From assembly GCF_029910655.1 (NCBI RefSeq), contig NZ_CP123897.1, forward strand, positions 1,302,001 through 1,366,000: a stretch of DNA of 64,000 nucleotides, written 5' to 3'. The notes beneath the pieces were generated by a model. The model saw only the letters and a list, made by a program, of their open reading frames with translations, was not told where the DNA came from and did no database searches. A program made the translations under genes and the position numbers. The DNA is from Methylomonas sp. UP202 (GTDB lineage Bacteria; Pseudomonadota; Gammaproteobacteria; Methylococcales; Methylomonadaceae). Below, in pieces: positions 1 to 9,521 of this stretch. Numbering within the stretch: the stretch's first letter is position 1; each line of letters starts with the position of its first letter.

Positions 1-3000
1 GTGCATTGCCGTTTAGCCGAAAACGGCGGCTACACGCCGTCGGATTTCCCGCTGGCCGCCTTAAACCAAACCCAATTGGACGCGTTACACTTGCCGGTAC
101 GGCAGATCGACGATCTTTATCCCTTGGCACCCTTGCAACAAGGCTTAATGTTTCACAGCCTGTACGAACCGGACACTCAAGCGTATCGCATACAACTGGC
201 TTGCCGCTTGCAAGGGCCGCTCGATATGGCCGCTTTCCGCGAGGCTTGGCAGCAACTATTGGTGAGGCATGCCGTTTTGCGTAGCCGTTTTCTGCTGCAA
301 GGCGGCGAACAGGCCTTGCAAATCGTCGAGCGCCAAACCAGTTTGGCGATTGCCGAGCACGATTGGCGGCAAGACACGGCGAGCGAACGGCAGGCACGTT
401 GGCTGGCGTTGCAAGCCGCCGATCATGCGCAAGGCTTCGATTTCAACCAAGCGCCGCTGATGCGCTTGAATGTGGTCGAATGCCAAGCGGACGAACATTA
501 CCTGCTGTGGAGTTACCATCATATCTTGATCGACGGCTGGAGCATGCCGTTGCTGATCAAAGAAGTCTTCACGACTTACCATGCCTTGCGGCAGGGCGAA
601 CGGCCCAAATTGGCGCCGGTTCAAGCTTACCGCGACTATATCGCTTGGTTGCAGGCACAGGACAAACAAGCGGCCGAAGCGTACTGGCGGCAGCAATTGG
701 CCGGCTTCGAAGCGGCCACCGTGCTCGGCGCCGACCGAGGCGTCGGTAGTAAAACTTGGGTGGGCGAAATCCGTAGCGGCAGCCTGAGCTTAACGGCGGC
801 AGCCAGCCAAGCGTTGCAGCGCTACGTCCGCCACCGGCAAATCACGCTCAACACCTTGGCGCAAGCCGCGTGGGGATTGTTGCTCAGCCACTATAGCGGC
901 AACGGCGACGTGGTGTTCGGCATCACGGTCTCCGGCCGTCCGGCGGAATTGGCCGGCATCGAAAACCAAGTTGGTCTGTTCATCAACACGCTGCCGATGC
1001 GGGTTAGTATCGATCCGCAGCAGACGGTTGGCGATTGCTTGCAAGCCTTATTCGCCCAGAATCAGGCGATGCGCCGTTACGAATACTCACCGTTGGCGCA
1101 AGTGCAAACCTGGTCCGAGATCGGACGCGGTCAAGCCTTATTCGAAAGCCTTTTGGTCTTCGAAAACTACCCGATCGACCAAGCGCTGGCGACGATAGGC
1201 GGCGAGTTACGCATAGACGAGGTGGTCGGCAAGGACCCGACCAATTATCCACTGACGTTGACGGTTTTCCCCGGCGATAACTTGCGCTTAGAGCTCCACT
1301 ATGACGACGGCCGCTTCTCGGCCGACGAGGTGACTCGGATGTTGGCGCATTTGCAACAACTGCTAGAGGCTTTTGTCGAGCAGCCGGACGCCAAGCTGGC
1401 GAATTTGCCGACGCTAACGCCGGCTGAGCGCCAACAAATCCTAAATGCTTGGAACGCGACCGAAGTTGAATATCCGCAAGGCCGTTGCATTCACCAGTTG
1501 TTCGAGGCTCAAGTCGAGAAAACGCCGAACGCCGTTGCATTGAGCTTCGAAGACAACAGTCTGACTTACGCCGAACTGAATGCTAAAGCCAATCAACTAG
1601 CGCATTATTTGATCGAGCACGGCGTCGGCCCGGACGTGCTGGTGGGTATCTGCATCGAGCGCTCGTTGGAGATGGTGATCGGCCTGCTGGGCATCTTGAA
1701 GGCAGGCGGCGCTTACGTGCCGCTCGATCCTCACTATCCCGAGGAACGTTTGGCGTTTATGTTGGGCGACATCGCGCCGATTGCGGTTTTGACTCAGGCC
1801 GAATTCGCCGGCCTCGGCTTCGGTACGGCTCAGACTTTGAGTTTGGATAGCGATTGGGCGACGATAGAAACTTATTCGGTAGCCAATCCGCGGTCCGACA
1901 TCAGGCTGGAAAATCTGGCCTATTGCATTTATACCTCGGGTTCCACTGGCCAACCCAAAGGTGCCGGCGTGCCGCATCGAGGCATCTTGAATAGGCTGCA
2001 ATGGATGCAGGCCGAATACCGGCTGGACGGCAACGATCATGTGTTGCAGAAAACCCCGTACAGCTTCGACGTCTCGGTCTGGGAATTCTTCTGGCCGCTG
2101 ATGATCGGCGCGCGGTTAGTGGTCGTTTCGCCTGAATTGCACAAAGACAGCTTCGGTCTGGTCGATCTGATCCGCCGCGAAGGCGTTACCACCCTTCATT
2201 TCGTGCCGTCGATGCTGCAAGCCTTCGTCGAAACGCCGGAGGTCGAACAGTGCAGAAGTGTGAAACGGGTGATTTGCAGCGGCGAAGCCCTGCCGGCCGA
2301 TTTGGTTCAGCGTTTTCAACAAAAACTGTCGGCGGAATTGCATAACCTCTACGGCCCGACCGAAGCCTCGGTGGACGTCAGCTACTGGGCTTGTCCTGCG
2401 GAATGCCGGGAAGCTGCGATTCCGATCGGTCGACCGATCGCCAACATCCGGCTATATATCCTGGACCGCAACCTAAACCTCGTGCCGGCCGGCACGCCCG
2501 GCGAATTGCACATCGCCGGCATAGGCTTGGGGCGAGGCTATTTGCAGCGTCCCGGCTTGACGGCGGAAAAATTTATTCCCGATCCCTACGGCCCTGCCGG
2601 CAGCCGGATGTACAAATCCGGCGACCTGGCGCGCTACCGGGCGGACGGCGCCATTGATTATCTGGGCCGCATCGATCATCAGGTCAAGATCAGAGGTTTC
2701 AGGATAGAACTGGGCGAGATCGAAGCGCAGTTGCTGGCGCATCCGGAAGTCAAAGAAGCCACGGTGTTGGCAAGGGAAGATCAGCCGGGCGACAAACGGC
2801 TGGTGGCTTATCTGGTGGAAGATCAGCTTGGCGCCTTGATCATCGACGAATTGAAATTCCAACTCAAACAAGCTTTACCGGACTACATGGTGCCCACTGC
2901 CTTCGTTGTACTGGAACAAATGCCGCTTTCCGCCAACGGCAAGTTGGATAGGAAGCGCTTACCTGCACCGGACCTCGGCGAACAGCTCAGCAAACTATAC

Positions 3001-4437
3001 GTCGCGCCGCGCACCGACACCGAAACCCTGTTGGCCGAAATTTGGCGGGAAGTGTTGGGCGTCGAAAAAGTCGGCGTCGAAGACGATTTTTTCGAATTGG
3101 GCGGGCACTCGCTGCTGGCGACGCAATTGTTTTTCCTCGCTCAAAAACGCTTGGCAACTACAGCAACATTTAAGGCATTTTTATCAGTACCGACAATTGC
3201 CGCGCAGGCGCGGTTGCTTGCCGATGGACATTCGGCCGAATTGAGCATTGATCTAGAGGCAGAAGCACGGCTGGAGTCGTCTATTGTGCCGTTGACGGGC
3301 GACAGCATCGATGTTGCAGCGGCTCAAGTAGTGTTGTTGACCGGAGCAACCGGGTTTCTGGGGGTGTTTATATTGGCCGATCTGCTGGCGTTGACTAAGG
3401 CAAGGATCTATTGCTTGGTCAGGGCTGAAAACGAGAAACAGGCGCAGATTCGGTTGCAACGTCAGGTCGATCAATACGAGTTGTCGGATCGGGTCGATTT
3501 CTCGAGGATCGTGGCCGTTTGCGGCGATTTGGCTCTGCCTAGACTCGGGTTGAACGACAGTCGCCATCAAGAAATTGCCGATCGCGTTGAGGTCATTTAC
3601 CACAACGGTGCTTTGGTTAATTTCGTTCAACCTTATCAGGCCCTAAAGGCCGCGAATGTCTCGGGAACCGAAGAAGTCTTACGTTTGGCGTGTTGTGGCA
3701 GGGCTAAGGCTGTTCATTACGTGTCTACGGTATCGGTCTTCAGCGAGCCACCACGCCAAATTAGCGGTCATCGGGAAATGGACGATCCGGAACAACGCGG
3801 CAATCTGCCTAACGGTTATGCGCAAAGCAAGTGGGTCGCCGAGAAATTGGTGATGGCAGCCAAAGCAAGAGGATTTCAAGTCAGTATCTACCGTCCGGCT
3901 ATCGTGGCTGGCGACAGCCATACCGGAGCCTGGAATACAGGAGATTTTTGGTGTTGTTTGATTAAAGGCTGCATTCAAATGGGTTATGCGCCTAGCGAGC
4001 GTTTTAGAGTGGATATGGCGCCGGTCGATTATATGAGCCGCTCGATCGTCATGTTGTCGTTACAAGCGAATGCTGTTGGAAGCGTGTTTCATCTGAATCA
4101 TCCGCAGCCGCCTTATTCCGATCAGTGGCTGGATTGCTTTGCAAATCTGGGCTACTCGGTGCAACGCGTTTCTTATCGGGATTGGCTGGAAAAAGTTCTG
4201 GTGTTCGGAAACGCTTATCCGGAAGACTTTGCGTTAGCGTCGCTGTTGTCGTCGTTCGCAGAGCAACTTCGCGATGGCGTTACGCAATTATCGGAAGACC
4301 AGGTTATGCAATACGACTGTCGTGTAACCCATCAGGCGTTGTTGGATTTAGGTGTGAGATGTGCGCCAATGGATGAAGCTGGTATGGCTCGTTATCAAGC
4401 GTATTGGATAAAAAAAGGCTTTATTTCAAGACCTTGA
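1..4437 (+). CDS. Nonribosomal peptide synthetase, terminal module C-A-PCP-reductase (5' partial)
   Basis: The frame is open to the left window edge, so codon 1 is not a true start. Domains in order: condensation (about residues 35-460; HHxxxDG site at H173-H174 and D178-G179), adenylation (about 480-1000; core motifs YTSGSTGQPKG, NLYGPTE, KIRGFRIELGE), peptidyl carrier (GGHSLL; Ser1037 would carry phosphopantetheine) and thioester reductase (from about 1108; NADP loop GATGFLG, Y1273xxxK1277). Aligned by eye to the GrsA pocket, the ten specificity positions (D690 to K981) read D-V-W-H-I-S-L-V-D-K, close to known serine codes. The reductase replaces a thioesterase, so the peptide should leave as an aldehyde or alcohol. 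The leading HCR...GGYTPSDFPL stretch is what normally follows an epimerization domain, implying a D-residue upstream. Siderophore uptake and export genes nearby suggest an iron-chelating product (inference). Confidence 0.96.
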   Translation: MHCRLAENGGYTPSDFPLAALNQTQLDALHLPVRQIDDLYPLAPLQQGLMFHSLYEPDTQAYRIQLACRLQGPLDMAAFREAWQQLLVRHAVLRSRFLLQGGEQALQIVERQTSLAIAEHDWRQDTASERQARWLALQAADHAQGFDFNQAPLMRLNVVECQADEHYLLWSYHHILIDGWSMPLLIKEVFTTYHALRQGERPKLAPVQAYRDYIAWLQAQDKQAAEAYWRQQLAGFEAATVLGADRGVGSKTWVGEIRSGSLSLTAAASQALQRYVRHRQITLNTLAQAAWGLLLSHYSGNGDVVFGITVSGRPAELAGIENQVGLFINTLPMRVSIDPQQTVGDCLQALFAQNQAMRRYEYSPLAQVQTWSEIGRGQALFESLLVFENYPIDQALATIGGELRIDEVVGKDPTNYPLTLTVFPGDNLRLELHYDDGRFSADEVTRMLAHLQQLLEAFVEQPDAKLANLPTLTPAERQQILNAWNATEVEYPQGRCIHQLFEAQVEKTPNAVALSFEDNSLTYAELNAKANQLAHYLIEHGVGPDVLVGICIERSLEMVIGLLGILKAGGAYVPLDPHYPEERLAFMLGDIAPIAVLTQAEFAGLGFGTAQTLSLDSDWATIETYSVANPRSDIRLENLAYCIYTSGSTGQPKGAGVPHRGILNRLQWMQAEYRLDGNDHVLQKTPYSFDVSVWEFFWPLMIGARLVVVSPELHKDSFGLVDLIRREGVTTLHFVPSMLQAFVETPEVEQCRSVKRVICSGEALPADLVQRFQQKLSAELHNLYGPTEASVDVSYWACPAECREAAIPIGRPIANIRLYILDRNLNLVPAGTPGELHIAGIGLGRGYLQRPGLTAEKFIPDPYGPAGSRMYKSGDLARYRADGAIDYLGRIDHQVKIRGFRIELGEIEAQLLAHPEVKEATVLAREDQPGDKRLVAYLVEDQLGALIIDELKFQLKQALPDYMVPTAFVVLEQMPLSANGKLDRKRLPAPDLGEQLSKLYVAPRTDTETLLAEIWREVLGVEKVGVEDDFFELGGHSLLATQLFFLAQKRLATTATFKAFLSVPTIAAQARLLADGHSAELSIDLEAEARLESSIVPLTGDSIDVAAAQVVLLTGATGFLGVFILADLLALTKARIYCLVRAENEKQAQIRLQRQVDQYELSDRVDFSRIVAVCGDLALPRLGLNDSRHQEIADRVEVIYHNGALVNFVQPYQALKAANVSGTEEVLRLACCGRAKAVHYVSTVSVFSEPPRQISGHREMDDPEQRGNLPNGYAQSKWVAEKLVMAAKARGFQVSIYRPAIVAGDSHTGAWNTGDFWCCLIKGCIQMGYAPSERFRVDMAPVDYMSRSIVMLSLQANAVGSVFHLNHPQPPYSDQWLDCFANLGYSVQRVSYRDWLEKVLVFGNAYPEDFALASLLSSFAEQLRDGVTQLSEDQVMQYDCRVTHQALLDLGVRCAPMDEAGMARYQAYWIKKGFISRP

Positions 4438-4557
4438 AGTTCTGATGACTCCCGTAGAGTTGAATATAAAAAATCGAAGATGAGGAAAAACTGAGAGTAA
4501 ATCTTCCTCTAGACATCATAAAAATAAATTTGACCTTATAAAATTAGGACTATAGCA
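4438..4557. other. AT-rich gap between synthetase and receptor
   Basis: This 120-bp stretch is much richer in A and T than the synthetase gene. I see no clear terminator hairpin and no convincing Fur box. It could hold the receptor promoter, possibly one read by the FecI-type sigma factor, but no match could be verified by eye. Confidence 0.4.
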
Positions 4558-7047
4558 ATGAGATATAAAAAGTTTTGGAATATCGGGCAACAAGCGTTAA
4601 AAAGGAAGCGGTTAATCAAGAGCAATATGATGAGTGGAATGTTAGTGACGGTTCTGGGGTATACCGATGTTGCTTTAGGAATAGAAAATGTCGATAAAAA
4701 AATATTGCTTGATATACCAAGCGGCTCGTTAAATTCATCATTGAATAAGTTTTCAGAAGTCGCTGGAGTGGAGTTAAATTATCAGGCCGATTTAACTTCG
4801 AAATTAAGCACGTCAGGGGTGAAAGGCTTTTATACTGTAAAAGAAGGATTAATAGAATTATTAAAAGGAACGGGGTTGAGCTATCACATTACGAAAGATA
4901 ATATGTTAGTTATGGGAAAAGCAGTTGATACTGAGCCTCAATCGACAGCGACGACATTACCCAGTGTAAGTGTTACGGCGTTAATGATTCGTAGCTCAGA
5001 CGCAGACACAAACGAAACCTATAATATTACTAAGAGTAATACCGCCACTAAAACCGATACGCCGATAATCGAAACTCCTTTTTCTCTGCAAGCGGTGACT
5101 CAAGAAGTGATCAACGACCAACAGAGTATTCGCGTCGAAGATGCGTTAAGAAATGTCAGTAATATCATGACGCAGACGCCTAACGGCGGTCAGTTCGACG
5201 GTTTTGTCGTTCGAGGGTTTCCGCAAGCGACTTTGTTTAAAGACGGTTTTCGTTTTCCAAGTAAAGATTATGCTGCTATTGGGCCGCGTGATCTTAGCAA
5301 TATCGATCATATTGAAGTTTTGAAAGGACCGGCATCGTTGTTGTACGGCAGGATAGAGCCGGGCGGCATGATTAATCTAGTTAGTAAAAAACCTTTAGAG
5401 TCCGCCCATTATTCTTTACAGCAGCAGTTCGGTTCGTTCGATCATTATCGTACCGTAGCCGATGCCACAGGCCCTTTAACTGATGATAAGTCGCTGCTTT
5501 ATCGGATTAATTTAGGCTATGAAAGCACAAGTTCGTTTATAGATTTTAACGGTACGGATCGAGTGTCCGTTGCGCCACGATTACGTTGGAAGCCCAGCGA
5601 CGATACGGTATTTGATTTGGAATACCAACACCTGCAAGGGGATGTGACAACTTTTACCGGTGTTCCGGCTATTACTTTGGCCTCAGGCGGTATTGTCGGC
5701 AATCGGCCGTTGCCGCTAAATAGAAGTTTTTTCAAAGGCGAACCATATAACGGCCTAGCTTTCAATGAAGATATGGTCGATTTTAATTGGTCGCATAATT
5801 TCAATAAGGATTGGAAGATTAATCAACGCTTTAGTTACGACCACAGTAGGACATCCGGCGAATTTACACTTGGTTTATTATTTAAAGATAATATGGTCGA
5901 TTTGTTACGCCGAGAGTCGGAAGTTCAGACCGAGCAAGATACTTTTTCTACTGGTATTGATTTGACGGGTAATTTTAAGACTTTCGGTTACCAGCATACC
6001 TTATTGGCTGGTGCGGATTATTATCATGCCGACATGCAGCAAGCCTATAATTCGATATATCCTGGCCAACTGGGTGGACGTTTATTGAATGTTTATAATC
6101 CAATCCATAATTCGGTCCAGCCTATTTTCGATCCCAATAAAGCCAAATTAAATAATGTAGTCAATGATTGGTTCGGCTTATATTTTCAGGATCAGTTTCA
6201 GTTGCCGTTCGATTTACAGTTGTTAGCCGGTTTACGCTACGATGAAGCGCGAGTACAGCAGGTGGTTAATATTCGAAATCCCGTTGAACGTCCGCAAGGT
6301 ATTACCGAAATGAAAAATACGACCGGTGTCGTAAAGCCTAGGGTTGGGTTAGTTTGGCATCCTATTAAAGAGTTTTCTCTCTACGGTAACTATGTCGAAA
6401 ACTTAGGAAATACCCCGTTAACGACAGTAGGCTCTAGTTTAAAAGCCGAGCAAGCTCAACAATGGGAAGTTGGTGCTAAAACCGAATTGGCTGATGGTCG
6501 ATTAACCGCTTCTTTGGCTTATTACGAGTTGACTAAGCAAAATATTCCGGTGCCATATTTGGATACGGGTTATATGATTCCGGTTGGAGAGGCAAGGAGC
6601 CAGGGCGTTGAACTCGATATTACCGGTGAAGTGTTGCCGAATTGGAAGATTATTGCCTCTTATGCGCATATGAATACGGAAATAACTAAAGATGCTTCCG
6701 GTTTGCAAGGTCACCAGTTATCGAACGCCCCTAGAAATAGCGGCAGTTTATGGAATACTTATGCTTTTGACGATGATTTATTACGAGGATTTAAAGTGGG
6801 GGCCGGCGTGGTCGCCAGAAGTCAAAGGCAAGGCGATCCGGAAAATGATTTTCAATTGCCAGGCTATGCGATTGTCAATTTAATGGCTGGCTACGAATTG
6901 AAAATAGGCAAAACTAAATTAAGCGCTCAATTCAATGTCGAAAACTTGCTGGATAAATATTATTTTAGTGAGTCGGGTGGATTTCGCGGCGCTTCGATAT
7001 ATGGAACGCCTCGTAGTTATATGGGAACGCTTAAGTTGAATTTTTAA
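4558..7047 (+). CDS. TonB-dependent siderophore receptor with STN signalling domain
   Basis: An 829-residue outer-membrane receptor of the FpvA/FhuE type. It has a basic N-terminus with a hydrophobic export signal (about 1-42), a secretin/TonB short N-terminal (STN) domain at about 50-120, a possible TonB box near LPSVSVTA (134-141), a plug domain (about 168-275) and a beta-barrel ending in an aromatic residue (...TLKLNF), as expected for outer-membrane insertion. The STN domain marks it as a transducer: ligand binding would be passed through a FecR protein to a FecI-type sigma factor, and both partners are encoded at 21.7 and 16.6 kb. It lies 120 bp after the synthetase and most likely takes up that peptide's iron complex (inference). 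The GC content is visibly lower than that of the synthetase. Confidence 0.95.
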   Translation: MRYKKFWNIGQQALKRKRLIKSNMMSGMLVTVLGYTDVALGIENVDKKILLDIPSGSLNSSLNKFSEVAGVELNYQADLTSKLSTSGVKGFYTVKEGLIELLKGTGLSYHITKDNMLVMGKAVDTEPQSTATTLPSVSVTALMIRSSDADTNETYNITKSNTATKTDTPIIETPFSLQAVTQEVINDQQSIRVEDALRNVSNIMTQTPNGGQFDGFVVRGFPQATLFKDGFRFPSKDYAAIGPRDLSNIDHIEVLKGPASLLYGRIEPGGMINLVSKKPLESAHYSLQQQFGSFDHYRTVADATGPLTDDKSLLYRINLGYESTSSFIDFNGTDRVSVAPRLRWKPSDDTVFDLEYQHLQGDVTTFTGVPAITLASGGIVGNRPLPLNRSFFKGEPYNGLAFNEDMVDFNWSHNFNKDWKINQRFSYDHSRTSGEFTLGLLFKDNMVDLLRRESEVQTEQDTFSTGIDLTGNFKTFGYQHTLLAGADYYHADMQQAYNSIYPGQLGGRLLNVYNPIHNSVQPIFDPNKAKLNNVVNDWFGLYFQDQFQLPFDLQLLAGLRYDEARVQQVVNIRNPVERPQGITEMKNTTGVVKPRVGLVWHPIKEFSLYGNYVENLGNTPLTTVGSSLKAEQAQQWEVGAKTELADGRLTASLAYYELTKQNIPVPYLDTGYMIPVGEARSQGVELDITGEVLPNWKIIASYAHMNTEITKDASGLQGHQLSNAPRNSGSLWNTYAFDDDLLRGFKVGAGVVARSQRQGDPENDFQLPGYAIVNLMAGYELKIGKTKLSAQFNVENLLDKYYFSESGGFRGASIYGTPRSYMGTLKLNF

Positions 7048-7501
7048 GAAGGTTGTTGAAAAATTGGTTGTGCGGGCAGTAAGCGTTCACGTCGTTTGGA
7101 GAATAGAGCATCAGACGGATTAGGCTTGGAGGCGACGAGGGTGATTGCAATTGTACGGCCCTGGCTTTGCTGATAGCGCCGCTGTAAGTCTTGATTTACT
7201 GCGTGAATGCCTACATGTGTATGTTAGTCGAACAACAACCTCACGGTATGTAACCGTTCAGACCCTATCCGGCAAAATCAACCTAATGGACAAACCGGGA
7301 ATAGACAATCAACAACTTACGCACATTGAACCTTCAAATCAGAGGGAGGGGAGTTGAACGATTACTACGGCATATAGAAAACTAAAGGCCTGTTAAGTCG
7401 ATTATAGATAATTTATTGATGGCAGTCTAGCAAAAATAACCATCTAAACTAATTGTTATCTATTTTTAATTAAAATCAAATTCATGATGTAAAGATAGTT
7501 A
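7048..7501. other. 454-bp intergenic region, unrecognised
   Basis: No recognisable gene. A 70-codon open frame (7145-7357, starting at TTG) has no family features I recognise and probably is not a gene. The left half is moderately GC-rich with no obvious protein remnant. The right end (about 7380-7501) is AT-rich and probably holds the promoter of the PepSY protein. I looked for a Fur box there and found only weak partial matches. Confidence 0.4.
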
Positions 7502-8701
7502 ATGAAACCAATTAGCTCAAATTTAATACCTAACAATAGATTGATATGGCTAAAATCTCGACGTAAATTTTGGTTGGATATGCATTTGTGGTTAGGGTTA
7601 ACGCTAGGTTTTTTACTGTCGATTTACGGCATTACAGGCAGTATTTTAGTGTTTCATGCCGAAATCGACGAATACTTACATCCTAAATTACTGATTATTG
7701 AAAAGCCTATTGATGGGCAATATCGGCCATTGACTGAAATATTTGAGGCAGGAAGAGGCGCTGTGCCACGGACTTCAAAGTTGGTATTCGCAACTTATCC
7801 TCGAAACGATAATGCCACATTTAAATTACGTTTTTCGCTGCCGTTTCCGAATGCAGGGAACGAAATTTGGATGGTGGCGGTGAATCCCTACACAGCTGAA
7901 GTGACTGGTAAACAATTACAGCGCCGCTCCAGCGATTATTTGCCCGCTACATTTATCAATGTGATCTTTGCATTGCATTACGATTTGTTAATGTCTCCCG
8001 AGATGGGGGATATAGTCGTTGGCGTTTCCGCAGCATTGCTGATCATTTCTATATTAACTGGAATGATTGTCTGGTGGCCATTGACGGGTAGATGGCGACA
8101 AGCTTTGTCCATAAAAACCAAGACTAGCAAGGTGCGTTTCAATTACGACCTCCACAAAACCAGCGGTATCTATACTGCATTGATATTAATTCCGATCCTT
8201 TTTTCCGGCGTGTATCTTGTGTTGCCTCACAATGTGGTACCGGTTCTGGAGTTGTTTTCGCCAGTGACCTATCGCTACTGGTTTCAATCCACTCCGCCTA
8301 CTACCAACACAGCAGCTATAAGTATGGAACAAGCAGTAGCGATTGCCTTGCAACGCTATCCGCAAGGGCGACCGCATTGGATATATGGTGCGCCGAATCC
8401 TACGCAAACTTATACAGTGTGCCAAGATGGCGTTATTGCTACCGGTAGTTTATTGTCACGGCGTTGTACTGTAATTGACCGTTACAGTGGGAAAATTTTA
8501 GATCTAGACGACCCGAGTTTGCCGAATGCAACTGTAGGCGAAGTTTTTACGCATTGGCAATGGCCGCTACATTCCGGAAAGGCATTCGGGATGACTGGGC
8601 GGTTATTGGTCTTTGTTACAGGATTGGTTTGCCCTATTTTATTTGTAACAGGAACGGTGCGTTGGGTTCAAAAAAGAAAAGCGTTTACTAAAAATAGATA
8701 A
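7502..8701 (+). CDS. PepSY-associated membrane protein (PiuB-like)
   Basis: A 399-residue inner-membrane protein of the PepSY_TM family. A hydrophobic segment follows the FWLDMHLWLGLTLGF motif (about residues 23-45). Other membrane segments are near residues 165-200 (VGVSAALLIISILTGMIVWW), near 225-245 and at the C-terminus (RLLVFVTGLVCPILFVTG), with two periplasmic PepSY-like stretches between. Such proteins are commonly encoded beside TonB-dependent receptors, and some are thought to act as ferric-siderophore reductases in the inner membrane, though the activity has been shown for few. Its position after the receptor fits a role in handling imported iron complexes. The upstream gap of about 450 bp suggests its own promoter. 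Confidence 0.88.
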   Translation: MKPISSNLIPNNRLIWLKSRRKFWLDMHLWLGLTLGFLLSIYGITGSILVFHAEIDEYLHPKLLIIEKPIDGQYRPLTEIFEAGRGAVPRTSKLVFATYPRNDNATFKLRFSLPFPNAGNEIWMVAVNPYTAEVTGKQLQRRSSDYLPATFINVIFALHYDLLMSPEMGDIVVGVSAALLIISILTGMIVWWPLTGRWRQALSIKTKTSKVRFNYDLHKTSGIYTALILIPILFSGVYLVLPHNVVPVLELFSPVTYRYWFQSTPPTTNTAAISMEQAVAIALQRYPQGRPHWIYGAPNPTQTYTVCQDGVIATGSLLSRRCTVIDRYSGKILDLDDPSLPNATVGEVFTHWQWPLHSGKAFGMTGRLLVFVTGLVCPILFVTGTVRWVQKRKAFTKNR

Positions 8702-8868
8702 ATTTCTTAGTGATGGCTAGGAATTATTAATTAAAACGTTATATTAACTTTTTGCGATGGTTCTTCTATGCGTATTGATTGTTTTTTGCAAAAACCTTTG
8801 ATGCTTTTTGTGGGGCGATTATCGTAAGTTGTAGCTGAACTTATTAGTTCTCTGTTAATTTTCCATCA

Positions 8869-9442
8869 TAGGGTTTAAACCACCGGCTTTAGCCGGTCAG
8901 CTTTAGCGGCGATAATAGCGACCTGAGAGGTGCGCTATGGAATACAGATACGGTAGTCATACGGTTTTTCAGATCGAGTATCACTTTGTATGGGTGACGA
9001 AATATCGCTATAAAGTTTTAAAGGGTGATGTTGCTGAACGCGTTCGGGATTTGGTCAGACAGACCTATGAAGCCTTTGAGATTCGGATAATCCGAGGCGT
9101 GGTGAGTAAAGATCATATCCATGTATTGGTAAGTGCGCCACCGACTATGGCACCGAGCGAGATAATGAGACGAATCAAAGGTCGAACATCGAATTATCTC
9201 TTTGAAGAGTTTCCGCATTTGAAGAAACGTTATTGGGGGCAGCACTTTTGGGCACGAGGGTATTTCTGTGCAACGGTGGGGCAGATGACAGAAGAAATGA
9301 TCAAAGAATATTTGGAGCATCATTTTGAACCCAACCCGAACGATAATTTTAAGATGGAGCCAGATTGAGACGCGTCGTTCAGTCGACGCGTATCTGGACT
9401 TTCAGTCTGTTATTTGAACCCACCTGCTTTAGCAGGTGGTTG
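8869..9442 (+). mobile_element. IS200/IS605-type insertion element, single-gene
   Basis: The element has one transposase gene flanked by the short imperfect hairpins these single-strand transposons use as ends. The left-end hairpin is ACCGGC-TTTA-GCCGGT at 8882-8897 and the right-end hairpin is an 8-bp stem with the same TTTA loop at 9420-9439. A third hairpin (9370-9391, ACGCGTCG stem) follows directly after the transposase stop. There is no TnpB or IscB accessory gene. The element marks the left edge of the AT-rich sulfotransferase island. Exact cleavage sites cannot be fixed without an empty site, so the ends are approximate. Confidence 0.85.
8937..9368 (+). CDS. tnpA: IS200/IS605 family Y1 transposase TnpA
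   Basis: A 143-residue HUH-superfamily single-strand transposase of usual length. The metal-binding HxH is in KDHIHVLVSAPP, and the nucleophile is the tyrosine in MIKEYLEHHF near the C-terminus. The start is typical (HTVFQIEYHFVWVTKYRY). The enzyme cuts and rejoins the top strand at the left- and right-end hairpins. The reading frame is complete, so the element may still be active. It is not an RAYT-type enzyme by length and N-terminal sequence. Confidence 0.95.
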   Translation: MEYRYGSHTVFQIEYHFVWVTKYRYKVLKGDVAERVRDLVRQTYEAFEIRIIRGVVSKDHIHVLVSAPPTMAPSEIMRRIKGRTSNYLFEEFPHLKKRYWGQHFWARGYFCATVGQMTEEMIKEYLEHHFEPNPNDNFKMEPD

Positions 9443-9521
9443 TTTAGTTTTTAGTAGTTAAATTATTAGTGTTTAATGTGTTTTTTACTATTCAAATCGA
9501 AGGGAATCTTAGGGGGTGTAA

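Noticed and set aside
7145..7357. 70-codon open frame after the receptor gene
   Set aside because: Starts at TTG, shows no family motif and no good ribosome site; treated as non-coding.
7395..7495. Fur box upstream of the PepSY gene
   Set aside because: Best alignments matched fewer than half of the 19-bp consensus in an AT-rich stretch.
8869..9442. RAYT/REP system rather than an insertion sequence
   Set aside because: Transposase length and N-terminus are IS200-like, and both ends have matching hairpins around one gene.
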